Shown here: piece after piece, positions 18,278-27,500 of the stretch | How positions within the stretch are numbered: the stretch's first letter is position 1 | Layout: the number at the start of each line of letters is the position of its first letter | NCBI GenBank assembly: GCA_026398595.1 | Contig: JAPLSO010000051.1 | Location: 86,146-150,145 of the forward strand | DNA from: Spirochaetota bacterium | Lineage (GTDB): Bacteria > Spirochaetota > Spirochaetia > Treponematales > Rectinemataceae | Reading direction: 5' to 3' | Length of the DNA stretch: 64,000 nucleotides | Translations under genes and position numbers: made by a program | The notes under the pieces: model-generated | Databases searched by the model: none | The model's input: the letters and a program-made list of their open reading frames with translations, nothing else | Told to the model about the DNA's origin: nothing

Positions 18278-18852
18278 CTGTCCCCCGCCGAGGTGGTACT
18301 GACTTCCTGGATAGAGGGCTCTTCGAATGACATGATGACCGGGTTGCCGTACTGGCTGAAGACGGACTCTGCGGGTATGTCAATCATGACGGGCTGAAGC
18401 GATGTCTGCCTGACATTCCGAGCTATCGATGCGAGGGAAACCTGCTGGGATTGGAGCGTCCGGGTAGTCGAGGCCATAGCGCCTTTTAACGCGGGGGGCC
18501 GGAAAGCTCCAAGAGCCAGACCGGCGAGGAGGAGGGCAGCGGCGCCTGCGGCGAGGAAAGGTATGGGCAGGGATACTTTCCATGACCAGAGCTGGGTAAA
18601 AAATCTCTCGCTGTGGCTAGGGTTCGAGGCTTCAAAGTCCACGGAGGCTGCTATCCTGGCAGCCGCCTCGTCTAGGAGTCTGGCTTCATCGGCGCTCTCT
18701 GCTCTCTGGAGGTTCTCCTTGAGGCGCTGGAGTGCCTGCACTGTGGATGAGCAGGAAGAACAGCCGGCCAGGTGGTTTTCAATCCTCTCCCTCCAAGGAG
18801 AGGGGATTTCGCCGTCGACGAAAGAGGAAAGGAGTTCCTTATCGGGACACAT
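18274..18852 (-). CDS. Zinc-finger anti-sigma factor, single-pass membrane protein
   Basis: The N-terminus carries the anti-sigma zinc finger: Asp-Gly-Glu early, then HLAGCSSC (HxxxCxxC). One transmembrane segment follows near residues 95-118 (PIPFLAAGAAALLLAGLALGAF), then an extracytoplasmic tail of about 75 residues. It should hold the ECF sigma factor inactive at the membrane. Its start overlaps the sigma gene by 14 nt, the standard sigma/anti-sigma arrangement. Confidence 0.88.
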   Translation of the reverse strand: MCPDKELLSSFVDGEIPSPWRERIENHLAGCSSCSSTVQALQRLKENLQRAESADEARLLDEAAARIAASVDFEASNPSHSERFFTQLWSWKVSLPIPFLAAGAAALLLAGLALGAFRPPALKGAMASTTRTLQSQQVSLASIARNVRQTSLQPVMIDIPAESVFSQYGNPVIMSFEEPSIQEVSTTSAGDR

Positions 18853-19435
18853 GACCGTTCTCCTTTTCCATGCGGGCGAGAAGAGCCTCGCGTGCGCGGA
18901 AAGCCCTTACCTTGACGTTTCCTTCATTGATCCCGAGTACTTTTCCGATTTCCCGATAATTCATGCCGCCATATTCCTTCAGTATCAGCACGATCCTCAG
19001 TTTGTCAGGCAGGTCGCCGAGGAGCCTCTTTATCTCTTCGGCCGATTCGGCCTTGAGGGCATCCTCCTCTACGGAGGCCTGGACGCCTGCCTCGGTTCCT
19101 GTCTCCCTGAGGGAAATGGATCCGGCTTCTGTGTCCTCGACTGGAGAAGCCTTGCTCTGCCACCACTTCTGGTAGGCTCTTGTCTCCCTGCCCTTGCGCT
19201 TGGCGTAATTGATTGCCCCATTCTTAACCACCCTGATGAGCCAGTACTTGGCGTCATTAGGAGTCGGGAAAGCCATGTGCTTCTCGACCAGTTTGCCGAA
19301 GGCTTCCTGGACCACGTCCTCTGCCGCCTCCGTTGAATTGGTTATCCTGCAGGCGATCTTGAGGAGCATGTCGCAGTTGGACTCATAGAGGGATCTGGGG
19401 TCGAGTCCGTCCTTACGCCTACCTGGAGATAACAA
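18839..19435 (-). CDS. ECF-family RNA polymerase sigma factor
   Basis: 198 residues with sigma region 2 (LLKIACRITNSTEAAEDVVQEAFGKLVE) and region 4 (LPDKLRIVLILKEYGGMNYREIGKVLGINEGNVKVRAFRAREAL). The linker between them is longer and more acidic than in many ECF factors. The start is TTG 19435 with AAAGGA 7 nt upstream; the nearby ATG is out of frame and runs into a stop. It begins 27 nt after cysS and is followed by its anti-sigma factor. Confidence 0.9.
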   Translation of the reverse strand: MLSPGRRKDGLDPRSLYESNCDMLLKIACRITNSTEAAEDVVQEAFGKLVEKHMAFPTPNDAKYWLIRVVKNGAINYAKRKGRETRAYQKWWQSKASPVEDTEAGSISLRETGTEAGVQASVEEDALKAESAEEIKRLLGDLPDKLRIVLILKEYGGMNYREIGKVLGINEGNVKVRAFRAREALLARMEKENGHVSR

Positions 19436-19462
19436 TACTCATTCCTTTTCGTTACTCTGAGT

Positions 19463-20896
19463 TCATTGGAGCTTCTTCCACGTCGTTGCGGCAGACCCAT
19501 CCTCGAGGACGATTCCCTCAGACTTGAGAGAATTCCGTATCGCGTCCGCCGCGGCCCAGTCCTTGCGCCGTTTCGCCTCTTTTCTCGAGGCCACAAGTGC
19601 GTCAATCCTCGCCACCTCGACCTCGTCCATCCCAGCCTCTGCCTCCTGGGTATCGGCCAGCCCAATTTTAAGCACCTTGTCCATGTCATAGGCGGCCGCG
19701 AGCGCGTCGGCTGGCTCGACAGCCGGGTCGCGGAGCAGTTGCCATAGTTCGGCCAGGGCCCTGGGGACAGCCAAGTCGTCGGCGAGGGCCTCGTCGAAAC
19801 GCGCAAGACGATCCTTCGCGATCCCCCTGAGGTCCTTGAGCTCAGGCAGAGCAGCTGGACCAACCATGCGGCGAAGTTCCAGCACCTTGTCGAGAATGGC
19901 CTTCCGCGATGCTTTTGCCTGGTTCATCCCTTCAGGGGAGAAACTGAGCTGGCTGCGATAATGGCCACCCAGGCAGAAATAGCGATAGTCCAGGGCGTCG
20001 AAGCCTTCATCGATGAGATTCTGAAGGGTGATGAAGCTTCCCGAGGATTTCGACATCTTGCCCTTGTCTAGGACAAGGAATTCGGCGTGGAGCCAATAAT
20101 TGACCCACTTCTTCCCCGTCGCGGCCTCGGACTGGGCTATCTCGTTGGTGTGGTGCACCTGGATGTGATCGATGCCGCCGGCGTGGATGTCAAAGTTCTC
20201 ACCCAGGTATTTCATGCTCATTGCCGAGCATTCAATATGCCAGCCAGGGTAACCCCTGCCCCAGGGGCTATCCCAGACAAGAGCCTGCCCTTCGAATTTC
20301 GACTTGGTAAACCAGAGGACGAAGTCCAGTGGGTTGTGTTTGTTCTCGTCAATCGCGATTCGAGCCCCAGCCCTCAGGTCCTCGAGCTTGAGATTGGCCA
20401 ACTCGCCGTAAGCCGGGAATTTGGAAACGTCGAAATAGAGATTGCCGCCCGAACGGTACGTGAAGCCATTGGCCTCGATTCTCTTGATGAGCTCGATCAT
20501 GTCCTGGATGTGATCGGTCGCCTTGCAGACAATTGTCGGCCGCCCGATCCCGAGCCTGTCCAGGTCGGCGAAGAAGGCATCGGTGTAGAACTTCGCTATC
20601 TGGAGAACGCTCTGGCCCCGCTCCTCGGCGCTTCGGACCATCTTGTCCTCGCCCGTGTCGTCGTCGCCCGAGAGATGGCCGACGTCGGTAACGTTCATGA
20701 CATAGTTCGTCTCCAGGCCAAACCTCCGCAGCGTCCTCACGAGGATATCCTCGGAGACATAGGTCCTCAGGTTGCCGATGTGGGCATAGTTGTACACCGT
20801 CGGGCCACAGCCGTAGAACCCCACCTTGCCGGGGACGATGGGGACGAAATCCTCGAATTTCCGTCCGAGGGAGTTGAAGAGCCTGAGTGCGGGCAT
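19463..20896 (-). CDS. cysS: Cysteinyl-tRNA synthetase
   Basis: A class I synthetase that charges tRNA-Cys. YGCGPTVYNYAHIGN carries the zinc Cys and a HIGN version of HIGH, and KGKMSKSSG is the KMSKS loop near residue 279. GWHIECSAMS and GGIDHIQVHHTNE are the further zinc-site and active-site stretches. It is 477 residues from ATG 20896, which has AAGGA 5 nt upstream; ATG 20902 is too close to that site. It is divergent from murB with 60 nt between them. Confidence 0.96.
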   Translation of the reverse strand: MPALRLFNSLGRKFEDFVPIVPGKVGFYGCGPTVYNYAHIGNLRTYVSEDILVRTLRRFGLETNYVMNVTDVGHLSGDDDTGEDKMVRSAEERGQSVLQIAKFYTDAFFADLDRLGIGRPTIVCKATDHIQDMIELIKRIEANGFTYRSGGNLYFDVSKFPAYGELANLKLEDLRAGARIAIDENKHNPLDFVLWFTKSKFEGQALVWDSPWGRGYPGWHIECSAMSMKYLGENFDIHAGGIDHIQVHHTNEIAQSEAATGKKWVNYWLHAEFLVLDKGKMSKSSGSFITLQNLIDEGFDALDYRYFCLGGHYRSQLSFSPEGMNQAKASRKAILDKVLELRRMVGPAALPELKDLRGIAKDRLARFDEALADDLAVPRALAELWQLLRDPAVEPADALAAAYDMDKVLKIGLADTQEAEAGMDEVEVARIDALVASRKEAKRRKDWAAADAIRNSLKSEGIVLEDGSAATTWKKLQ

Positions 20897-20956
20897 AGAC
20901 ATCCTTGTAAGGCGGGCTTGAAATCAGGGCTCGCCTTCATCAGTATAGGAGAGACT

Positions 20957-21883
20957 ATGAAAAACCTATGTCAAATCGCCCAAAAGATCAATATAGGCCC
21001 CGAGAGGGTTCATTTCGGCGAACCCATGAAAAACCACACGAGCTTCAGGATTGGAGGGCCTGCCGATCTCTTCGTCGAGCCGGGCAGCCTGGCCGAACTC
21101 GAGGCGGCGCTCGGCGTCCTTAGGGCCGAGGAGGTTCCCTTCTTCGTTTTGGGCGGCGGCGCGAACATTCTCGTCGGCGACAGAGGAATCAGGGATGCTG
21201 TCCTCAGCCTCGGCGGTCTCACGCAGCTCTCGCGACGGTCCGGCGGCATATGGGCCGAGGCGGGCATCCCGATCGACCTTCTCTGTGAAAATTGCCTGGC
21301 TTTCGGACTCTCGGGACTCGAGAATTTCTATGGGATGCCGGGCAGCCTCGGTGGCGCGCTATACATGAATGCCCGCTGCTATGAAATGGATATATCAGGG
21401 ATCGCGGAGGAGATTCTCGCTCTTTCGCCCGAGGGCGAGATCAGGAGTTTCGCCTTTTCGCCCGATGCCTGGTCCTATAAACACTCCCCTTTCCAGCCCG
21501 GGGGGAGACTGGAGGGCTGGATCGTCGCTGGCGCTCTGTTCAGGCTCGAGGAGAAAGATGGCCCAGGGATCGCCGCCGTAATGCGTGCGAGGAAGAAGGA
21601 CAGGATATCCAAAGGTCATTACAGATGGCCTTCTGCCGGATCGATGTTCAAGAACGATAGAAGATTTGGCAAACCCACGGGAGCCATTCTCGACAGCCTG
21701 GGTCTCAGGGGCTTTCGAATCGGTGACGCCGCGGTTTCCCCCATCCACGCCAATATCTTCGTCAACCTCGGCTCGGCAAAAGCTTCCGACATGAAGGCCC
21801 TCATCGAGTATGCCGCCGAAAAAGCCTTCTCGGCCTATGGTTTCCGGCTGGAACCCGAGGTCTGTTTCGTTGGGATGTTTTAA
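20957..21883 (+). CDS. murB: UDP-N-acetylenolpyruvoylglucosamine reductase MurB
   Basis: MurB reduces UDP-GlcNAc-enolpyruvate to UDP-MurNAc using FAD and NADPH. GGGANILVGDRG binds FAD, GMPGSLGGALYMNARCYEMDIS follows, YKHSPF and PSAGSMFKN (catalytic Ser) lie in the substrate domain, and EPEVCFVG carries the conserved final Glu. The frame is open from 20087, but ATG 20957 with GGAGAG upstream gives the normal 308 residues. The earlier part is antisense to cysS. Confidence 0.95.
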   Translation: MKNLCQIAQKINIGPERVHFGEPMKNHTSFRIGGPADLFVEPGSLAELEAALGVLRAEEVPFFVLGGGANILVGDRGIRDAVLSLGGLTQLSRRSGGIWAEAGIPIDLLCENCLAFGLSGLENFYGMPGSLGGALYMNARCYEMDISGIAEEILALSPEGEIRSFAFSPDAWSYKHSPFQPGGRLEGWIVAGALFRLEEKDGPGIAAVMRARKKDRISKGHYRWPSAGSMFKNDRRFGKPTGAILDSLGLRGFRIGDAAVSPIHANIFVNLGSAKASDMKALIEYAAEKAFSAYGFRLEPEVCFVGMF

Positions 21884-21893
21884 GCCTTTTCGC

Positions 21894-21922
21894 TTGCGCT
21901 GGATCGATTCAGCATTTACACT
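21894..21922 (+). promoter_or_regulatory. Predicted antiporter promoter, leaderless arrangement
   Basis: TTGCGC (21894-21899), 17-nt spacer, TACACT (21917-21922), then AATTTT and ATG 21929. No Shine-Dalgarno sequence. The -35 box lies just after the murB stop. Confidence 0.5.
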
Positions 21923-21928
21923 AATTTT

Positions 21929-24448
21929 ATGTACTCCGTGAATGAGCCGGCAGGCATTTTCGCCCTTGTCATGGCCATCGCCGTCATCGCTCCCCTTCTC
22001 TCGGACGTGGCCGGAATACCTGTCGTCGCGTCCATACCGCTCTTCGGAATTCTCCTCGGTCCCCAGGTGGCCGGTGTCCTCGAGCCCAATATCCTCCTTC
22101 AGTTCATGGGGACTATCGGTCTCGTCTATATCTTCTTCTCGGCGGGAACCCAGTTCAGCGCCGAGCAGCTGCGCAGACAGCCCAAGGCGACCCTGCTTTT
22201 CGGCGCCCTGACCTTCCTGCTGCCCTTCGCCGTAGGTTTCATCTTCGGCTATCTCTTCTTCGGAAAGAACGTCCTTTCCGCCCTCTTTTTCGGCGCGTTC
22301 TTCGCGTCCTCGGGGACAATGGCACCTGGTCTGCGGCTGCGCCCCGAACTCTCGGCGCGCGACTCAGCCCTTATCGCCAGGGCGGGCTCAGGTCTTGCCA
22401 AGATCCTTGTCGTCGTCATCCTCTTCTGCGTCGAGGTTCTGGTGCCCATCTTTCAGACTCCTTTGAGCCTCAAGACCCTGGTTTTCCCACTTGTCTATTT
22501 CATCGGACTCGGTCTCCTCCTTTCGCCTCTGGTGGCGATGGTGGCACGCAGGACGAGAACCCAGGGCAAGACAGACGCCGTCTTCGCCCTCCTGGCCATC
22601 TACGCGAGCGCCGCCCTTGCCCCTCTGGCGGGCGTACCCGAATATATGGGCGGTTTTTTCGCGGGCATCCTCCTTGCGCCCCTTCTGACCAGCTCCAAAC
22701 CCATCTCCAATCGCCTCGATTTCATCGGAGAATCTATACTCGCCCCCTTCCTTCTCGTCTTTGCCGGCGTTTCCGCCGATTTTTCCAAGGTCCCCTCTCT
22801 CAGTCTCCCCCTGCTCCTCATCGGGGGTTCGGTCGTCGTAGGCTTGGGCTCGAAGTTTCTCGTAGCCTTTATCGCCGCGAAACTTCTGAAATACGACAAG
22901 GCCGATAGGGGCCTCCTCTTCGGCTTCTCCTCCTCGTTTGGCGTCTTTTCGCTGGCTGTAGCCAGCGTTGCGGGGAGTTCGGGCCTTCTCGATCAACCCC
23001 TCGTCTCAGGCGCTATCGTTCTCCTCATAGCCTCGAGCCTCATCACCTCCTGGGTCTCGAACCGGGCAGCGACGACTTTCAACGCCGAGGACAATGTCGA
23101 TACGCTCGGCGATTCCAGGGGCGAAAACCGTATTCTCGTGGCCCTTTCGAATCCTGCTTCGGCCCGCAACCTGATGGAACTAGGTATCCTCCTTCATAGT
23201 TCGGAGCCCTCCTCTCCCCTTCTCCCCTGCGCCATCGTGTCGAGCGGAGAGTCCGAGGGCGAGTCGCGTAATTTCGCCGAGAATATGCTCGCCGCTGCCA
23301 TAATGCAGGGAGCCGCCTCACAGGTCTCCGTCATTCCTGTTTCCAAAACCGCGCTCAACGCAGCCGAGGGAGTCCTCGAGAGCGCCACGGAGCAGGATGC
23401 CGACACCATCGTCGTGGGCTGGAACAAGCCGCCCAGGCTTTCCAACGCCTTCTTCGGCTCAGTCATCGAACAGATCGTCTCGAGTTCGGATCGTATGATC
23501 TTCGTAGCGCGACTCGTGGCGCCCTTCAACATGACTTCCCACATCATCATCATCCTTCCTTCGCTCTGCGACCGTCACCCAGGATTTCCTGAAGCCCTCA
23601 CTTCGATCAGCCTCCTCGCCAGAAAGTTGCATGCCAGGGCCCATCTCATCACGCTCAAGGGGCATGGGAAAAGGCTGGCTGCGGCCTTCACCCAGGCAGG
23701 ATTTCCAACCGCCCTCCTCTTTGTCGAAATCGATTCCTGGAAAGAAATCGGCGAGGGCATCAAGAAAAGTCCCTCCCCTGCCAAACTTTTCATCCTTTTC
23801 AGCGCCAGGCCCAGCGAGGCATCCTGGCATCCTGCCGTCGAACGCCTTCCTCATAGGCTCGGAGAGGAATTCCCCGAGGCCAATCTCCTTCTTGTCTACA
23901 TGGCGGGAAAGGGAGAAGGTCAGGTCCATCAAGCTTCATCCGCGCTCGACGCTGAAGCATCATCCTCTTTGCCTGAGCCTTCAACCCGATCAAGGCCCCA
24001 GCTCAGCGGCATACTCGAGCAGGCGGCCGCCCGCGGCAACATCCGTGTCAACATGGACCACTCGGCGATCGCCGACGGCATCTTCGAGCTCGTGGCATCC
24101 GCCTTCCCCTTCGACAGGAAGGCTGCGAGCAGACTAGGTTCTCGGCTCACGGAGATTGTGCAGCGCCAACCCATCGAAATAGAGCCCGGGGTTGTTCTTG
24201 TCCACGACAGGGCACCAGGCATCGATGCCCCTATACTCTGCCTTGGATCCAAGCGGTCGGGCTTCCGCGTCTCCTTGCTGGATAGGCCGATTAAAGTCCT
24301 GATCCTCATCCTCGTCCCCGAAGACGAAAAACCCGAGAATCATCTCAAACTCCTGGGCGAGATCGCCCTCCTTTTCAAGGACAAGGATCTGGCATCCCGT
24401 CTTCTTGCGGCTGACACTGTGCAGGATCTCTTCCAGAAAAAACGATAA
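21929..24448 (+). CDS. CPA2 cation/proton antiporter with Usp-like and PTS EIIA-like C-terminal domains
   Basis: Residues 1 to about 385 are a polytopic CPA2 (Kef/NapA-like) antiporter with about 12 hydrophobic segments. Residues about 395-660 resemble two universal-stress-protein-like domains (ILVALSNPASARNLMELG; ADTIVVGWNKPP). The last 150 residues resemble a fructose/mannitol-type PTS EIIA domain: DGIFELVASAFPFDRK, then PGVVLVHDRAPG with His759 where EIIA is phosphorylated, then LKLLGEIALLFKD. The architecture suggests ion transport tuned by nucleotide and by PTS phosphorylation state (inference). The ion is unknown. The mRNA appears leaderless. Confidence 0.85.
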   Translation: MYSVNEPAGIFALVMAIAVIAPLLSDVAGIPVVASIPLFGILLGPQVAGVLEPNILLQFMGTIGLVYIFFSAGTQFSAEQLRRQPKATLLFGALTFLLPFAVGFIFGYLFFGKNVLSALFFGAFFASSGTMAPGLRLRPELSARDSALIARAGSGLAKILVVVILFCVEVLVPIFQTPLSLKTLVFPLVYFIGLGLLLSPLVAMVARRTRTQGKTDAVFALLAIYASAALAPLAGVPEYMGGFFAGILLAPLLTSSKPISNRLDFIGESILAPFLLVFAGVSADFSKVPSLSLPLLLIGGSVVVGLGSKFLVAFIAAKLLKYDKADRGLLFGFSSSFGVFSLAVASVAGSSGLLDQPLVSGAIVLLIASSLITSWVSNRAATTFNAEDNVDTLGDSRGENRILVALSNPASARNLMELGILLHSSEPSSPLLPCAIVSSGESEGESRNFAENMLAAAIMQGAASQVSVIPVSKTALNAAEGVLESATEQDADTIVVGWNKPPRLSNAFFGSVIEQIVSSSDRMIFVARLVAPFNMTSHIIIILPSLCDRHPGFPEALTSISLLARKLHARAHLITLKGHGKRLAAAFTQAGFPTALLFVEIDSWKEIGEGIKKSPSPAKLFILFSARPSEASWHPAVERLPHRLGEEFPEANLLLVYMAGKGEGQVHQASSALDAEASSSLPEPSTRSRPQLSGILEQAAARGNIRVNMDHSAIADGIFELVASAFPFDRKAASRLGSRLTEIVQRQPIEIEPGVVLVHDRAPGIDAPILCLGSKRSGFRVSLLDRPIKVLILILVPEDEKPENHLKLLGEIALLFKDKDLASRLLAADTVQDLFQKKR

Positions 24449-24461
24449 AGAATCCTGAATA

Positions 24462-24500
24462 AAGAGGGGGCTGCCTATACAGGCAACCCCCTCTTCTTTT
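24462..24500 (+). terminator. Rho-independent terminator after the antiporter gene
   Basis: AAGAGGGGG (24462-24470) pairs with CCCCCTCTT (24487-24495), with an inner TGCC/GGCA stem, followed by CTTTT. It sits between two convergent genes and its A-rich left flank could let it work in both directions. Confidence 0.85.
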
Positions 24501-24502
24501 AC

Positions 24503-24530
24503 ATGGGCGATCCCCGCGGGGATCGCCCAT
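24503..24530. terminator. Perfect 28-nt palindrome at the 3' end of the giant gene
   Basis: ATGGGCGATCCCCG is followed at once by its exact reverse complement CGGGGATCGCCCAT. It lies 6 nt from the stop of the minus-strand giant gene and next to the terminator hairpin. It probably forms a hairpin that helps end or protect that transcript, although it has no T-run of its own. Confidence 0.55.
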
Positions 24531-24536
24531 CCCTGT

Positions 24537-27500
24537 CTATTGGTTCTTTATCAACACGAACTCGACCCGTCTATTCTTCCAGCGGTTCTCAACATCCATG
24601 AAGCTCACCACTGGTTCGCTCGAACCCAGCCCTTCGACGCTCAGGCGCCGTGAATCCACGCCGTTCTGGACGAGTAAGGTCCGCACAAGTTCCGCCCTTC
24701 CGGTGGACAAGGGAATAAGCTCCTTGGTCTCTTCGGTCTGTATCCTAGCCACCGCCTGACCCAGCATCTTGCCAACATTGTTGGCATGGCCCTGGATCTT
24801 GATCCTGTAATCCGGGAACTTGTTCAATATCTGGGCTATCCTCGCCGCGACCTTTTCATTCCTGGCCACAATGTCGGGCGGAAGCCCGTTGAAATCTGCG
24901 TAGTTGGCCCTAAAAACGATCGAGGGTACCTTGATCTTGAGCCTGTCACCATCACGTATCACCAATACGTCCACGGCTATGACACCCGACACGGTCGTCG
25001 TGTTGCCAAGCGCGTCCCTCGCGACAAACTTGAACGGATAATCGGTCGCCGATTCGACGAGTTCCTTGCGCGAGGAGAGGCCATTCCAGGTTATCTTCGC
25101 GGGCGGATTGCCTTTCCCGCTCCAGTCCATGAAGAGGCGCTCGGACTTCTCGGCTTCGGGGTTGGCAGACTCGACGATGGCTGTCTCATCCACTTCAAGC
25201 TTCCAGTCCACGATGCCAGCTGCCGTGTCGACCCCTATATTGAAGGTCAAGGTATCACTGTCCCCATCGCCGTCAGGGCTGAAATATTCGGGAGTTACAT
25301 TGATGCTGACGGCAGGCGGATCGACGTCTACCAGTACAGTGGCGCTCGTCGCCGTGGCAATATCGCCCTTGGCGTAGGTCACGACTAGTTTCCCGAGGTA
25401 TTCACCCTGGACGACCTGACCCTGGAGGTCCCTTCCGTCCCAGATGAGCCTGGAAGGAACTTCGGAGCCCGTGCCGCCAAAATAGCTCTTCTCCGTGCCC
25501 TGTTTATCGATAAGCGAGAATCTCCAGGATTCAATCCCCGCTCTCTGCTCAACCACGATGGTGAATGAGACTTCGTCACGGAGGCCGTCCCCATTGGGTG
25601 ACATACCCAGGTCGGAGGCGCTTACGAATACTCTAGGTTTGGTCGCGTCCACGGTTATTCCCGTGATCTTGGCCGAAGCCGAGTTACCCGCGAGGTCGGT
25701 TGTCGTCACTTCGTAGTTGTACTGACCATCTTTCACGATGGCGCCGCTCGAGTCCTTCCCGTCCCAGAGGAAGGATTTTACCTCGGATTTCCAGGTATAG
25801 GTCTTAACGACCGTGCCTGAAGCGCTGCGTATCCTGCCCGTCCAGTCGTCGCCGACATTAGAGTGCTGGCTGAAGGTCATGGTGTCCTTGATTCCGTCCC
25901 CGTTGGGGGAGAAGAGCATGGGTACCGCGTCCACCGAGATGGTAGGGCTTATCGTATCGATCAGTACTTCGGGGCTGATCAGTGAGAAGGCGTCGCCGTT
26001 GTTGTACAGAAGCCTAAAATTCACCTGGTAGCGTCCATCAGGAGCCGCGATGCCAGATTCCGTCTTTCCATCCCAAGCATACTGGTCTTTAAGGTCGGAT
26101 GATCCCTTCCATATTCTGATAGGACTTGTCTGCCGCTTACCCTGCTGGTCGAAGGCATAGACACCGAGTTCATACTCGGATATGGACTGGGGCTTAGGCG
26201 CCAGTATGTTGATGTAGAGCTGGTCCTTGATTCCGTCACCATTGGGACTGAAGGCCTTCTGATCGATGTCCAGACGTACAGTCTTCTTGGCAGCGTCCAC
26301 CTCGATCGGCAGCTTGCCCGAGGCAAAGCTGTTCCCTGAGGCGTCCTCGGACTTCAGTTCGTAATAGTACTTACCGTCGGCCACCTGCGCTCCGGCCTGG
26401 TTCCTTCCGTCCCATGTCACTGTCTCCAGCTTATCCTTCCAGCTCCAGCTTTTTATTGCAGCGTTTAAGACCGAGGTTATCTGCCCCTGCCACAGATCGC
26501 CTGGTACGGCTTCCTGCAAAATGTCTGCCGTGTCAGCCTTGCCGTCACCGTTTGGCGAGAAAATCGACGCTGACAGCCTCACGGTCGCCTTCGGCGCTAT
26601 CCGGTCCAGCGTGATCGGCCCCAGCTCTACCTGACGCAGATCGTCGTTCCTGTACAGCACCGTAAGCTTGGCTCGATACTGCCCGTCGGGTGCCTGGATT
26701 CCAGAGTCCGTCGAACCGTCCCACAGGTATTGCGTCCCGATATCCGTCGACCCCTTCCAACTCTTCACCGGAAGCTTCGACACTTCCGGCCCGCCCTGGT
26801 CTATCGTCAGATCGAACTGTTTCACACGTTCAGGATACTGTGCCCTCACTTGGAAGATCAGGTTGTCCTTGATACCGTCCCCATTCGGACTGAAGGCAAG
26901 CCCCGCAACGGTCATGGAGACGAACTTCTTTTCTGCCTCGACCGCTACCACAATCCCCAGGCTCCGGCTTCGGTTCCCTGCCGCGTCCGTCGACTCAAGG
27001 CTGTAACTGTACTGGCCATCCTTTACGATGGTACCTGTGTCATCCCTCCCGTCCCAGACAAAGTCGCTCACCTTGTCTTTCCATGAAAGATTCCTCACTA
27101 CCTTCCCGTCTTCTCCAACAATGGCTGCCTTCCAGTCATCCCCCGGCGTCGAGCTCTGCGTGAACCGCACTTGCTCCGACCTTCCGTCGCCATTAGGCGA
27201 TATGATATCCAGGTTCGCTGCGACTTCAACCTTGGGAGCTATCCTGTCGACGAGGAATGTTGGCGTCGAACTTTCAAGTTCGTCGCCATTTAGATACCGT
27301 ATGGTCAGGGAAGCCGCGTACTTGCCGTCGGGAGCCTGCAGCCCACCGTCGGTCTCGCCCCTCCAGACCAGTTTCGGCGATACCGATCCCGTCCCCTTCC
27401 AGGTCCGCACCGCCGTCATGGCAGCCGGCCCTTCCTGCGCGACAATCCTCAACTCGTAGTCTTTCACACGCTCCGGCGTTAAAACCGCCGAGGCGAGAAG

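Noticed and set aside
20087..20956. 290-codon extension before murB
   Set aside because: Antisense shadow of cysS. A ribosome site and MurB homology place the start at 20957.
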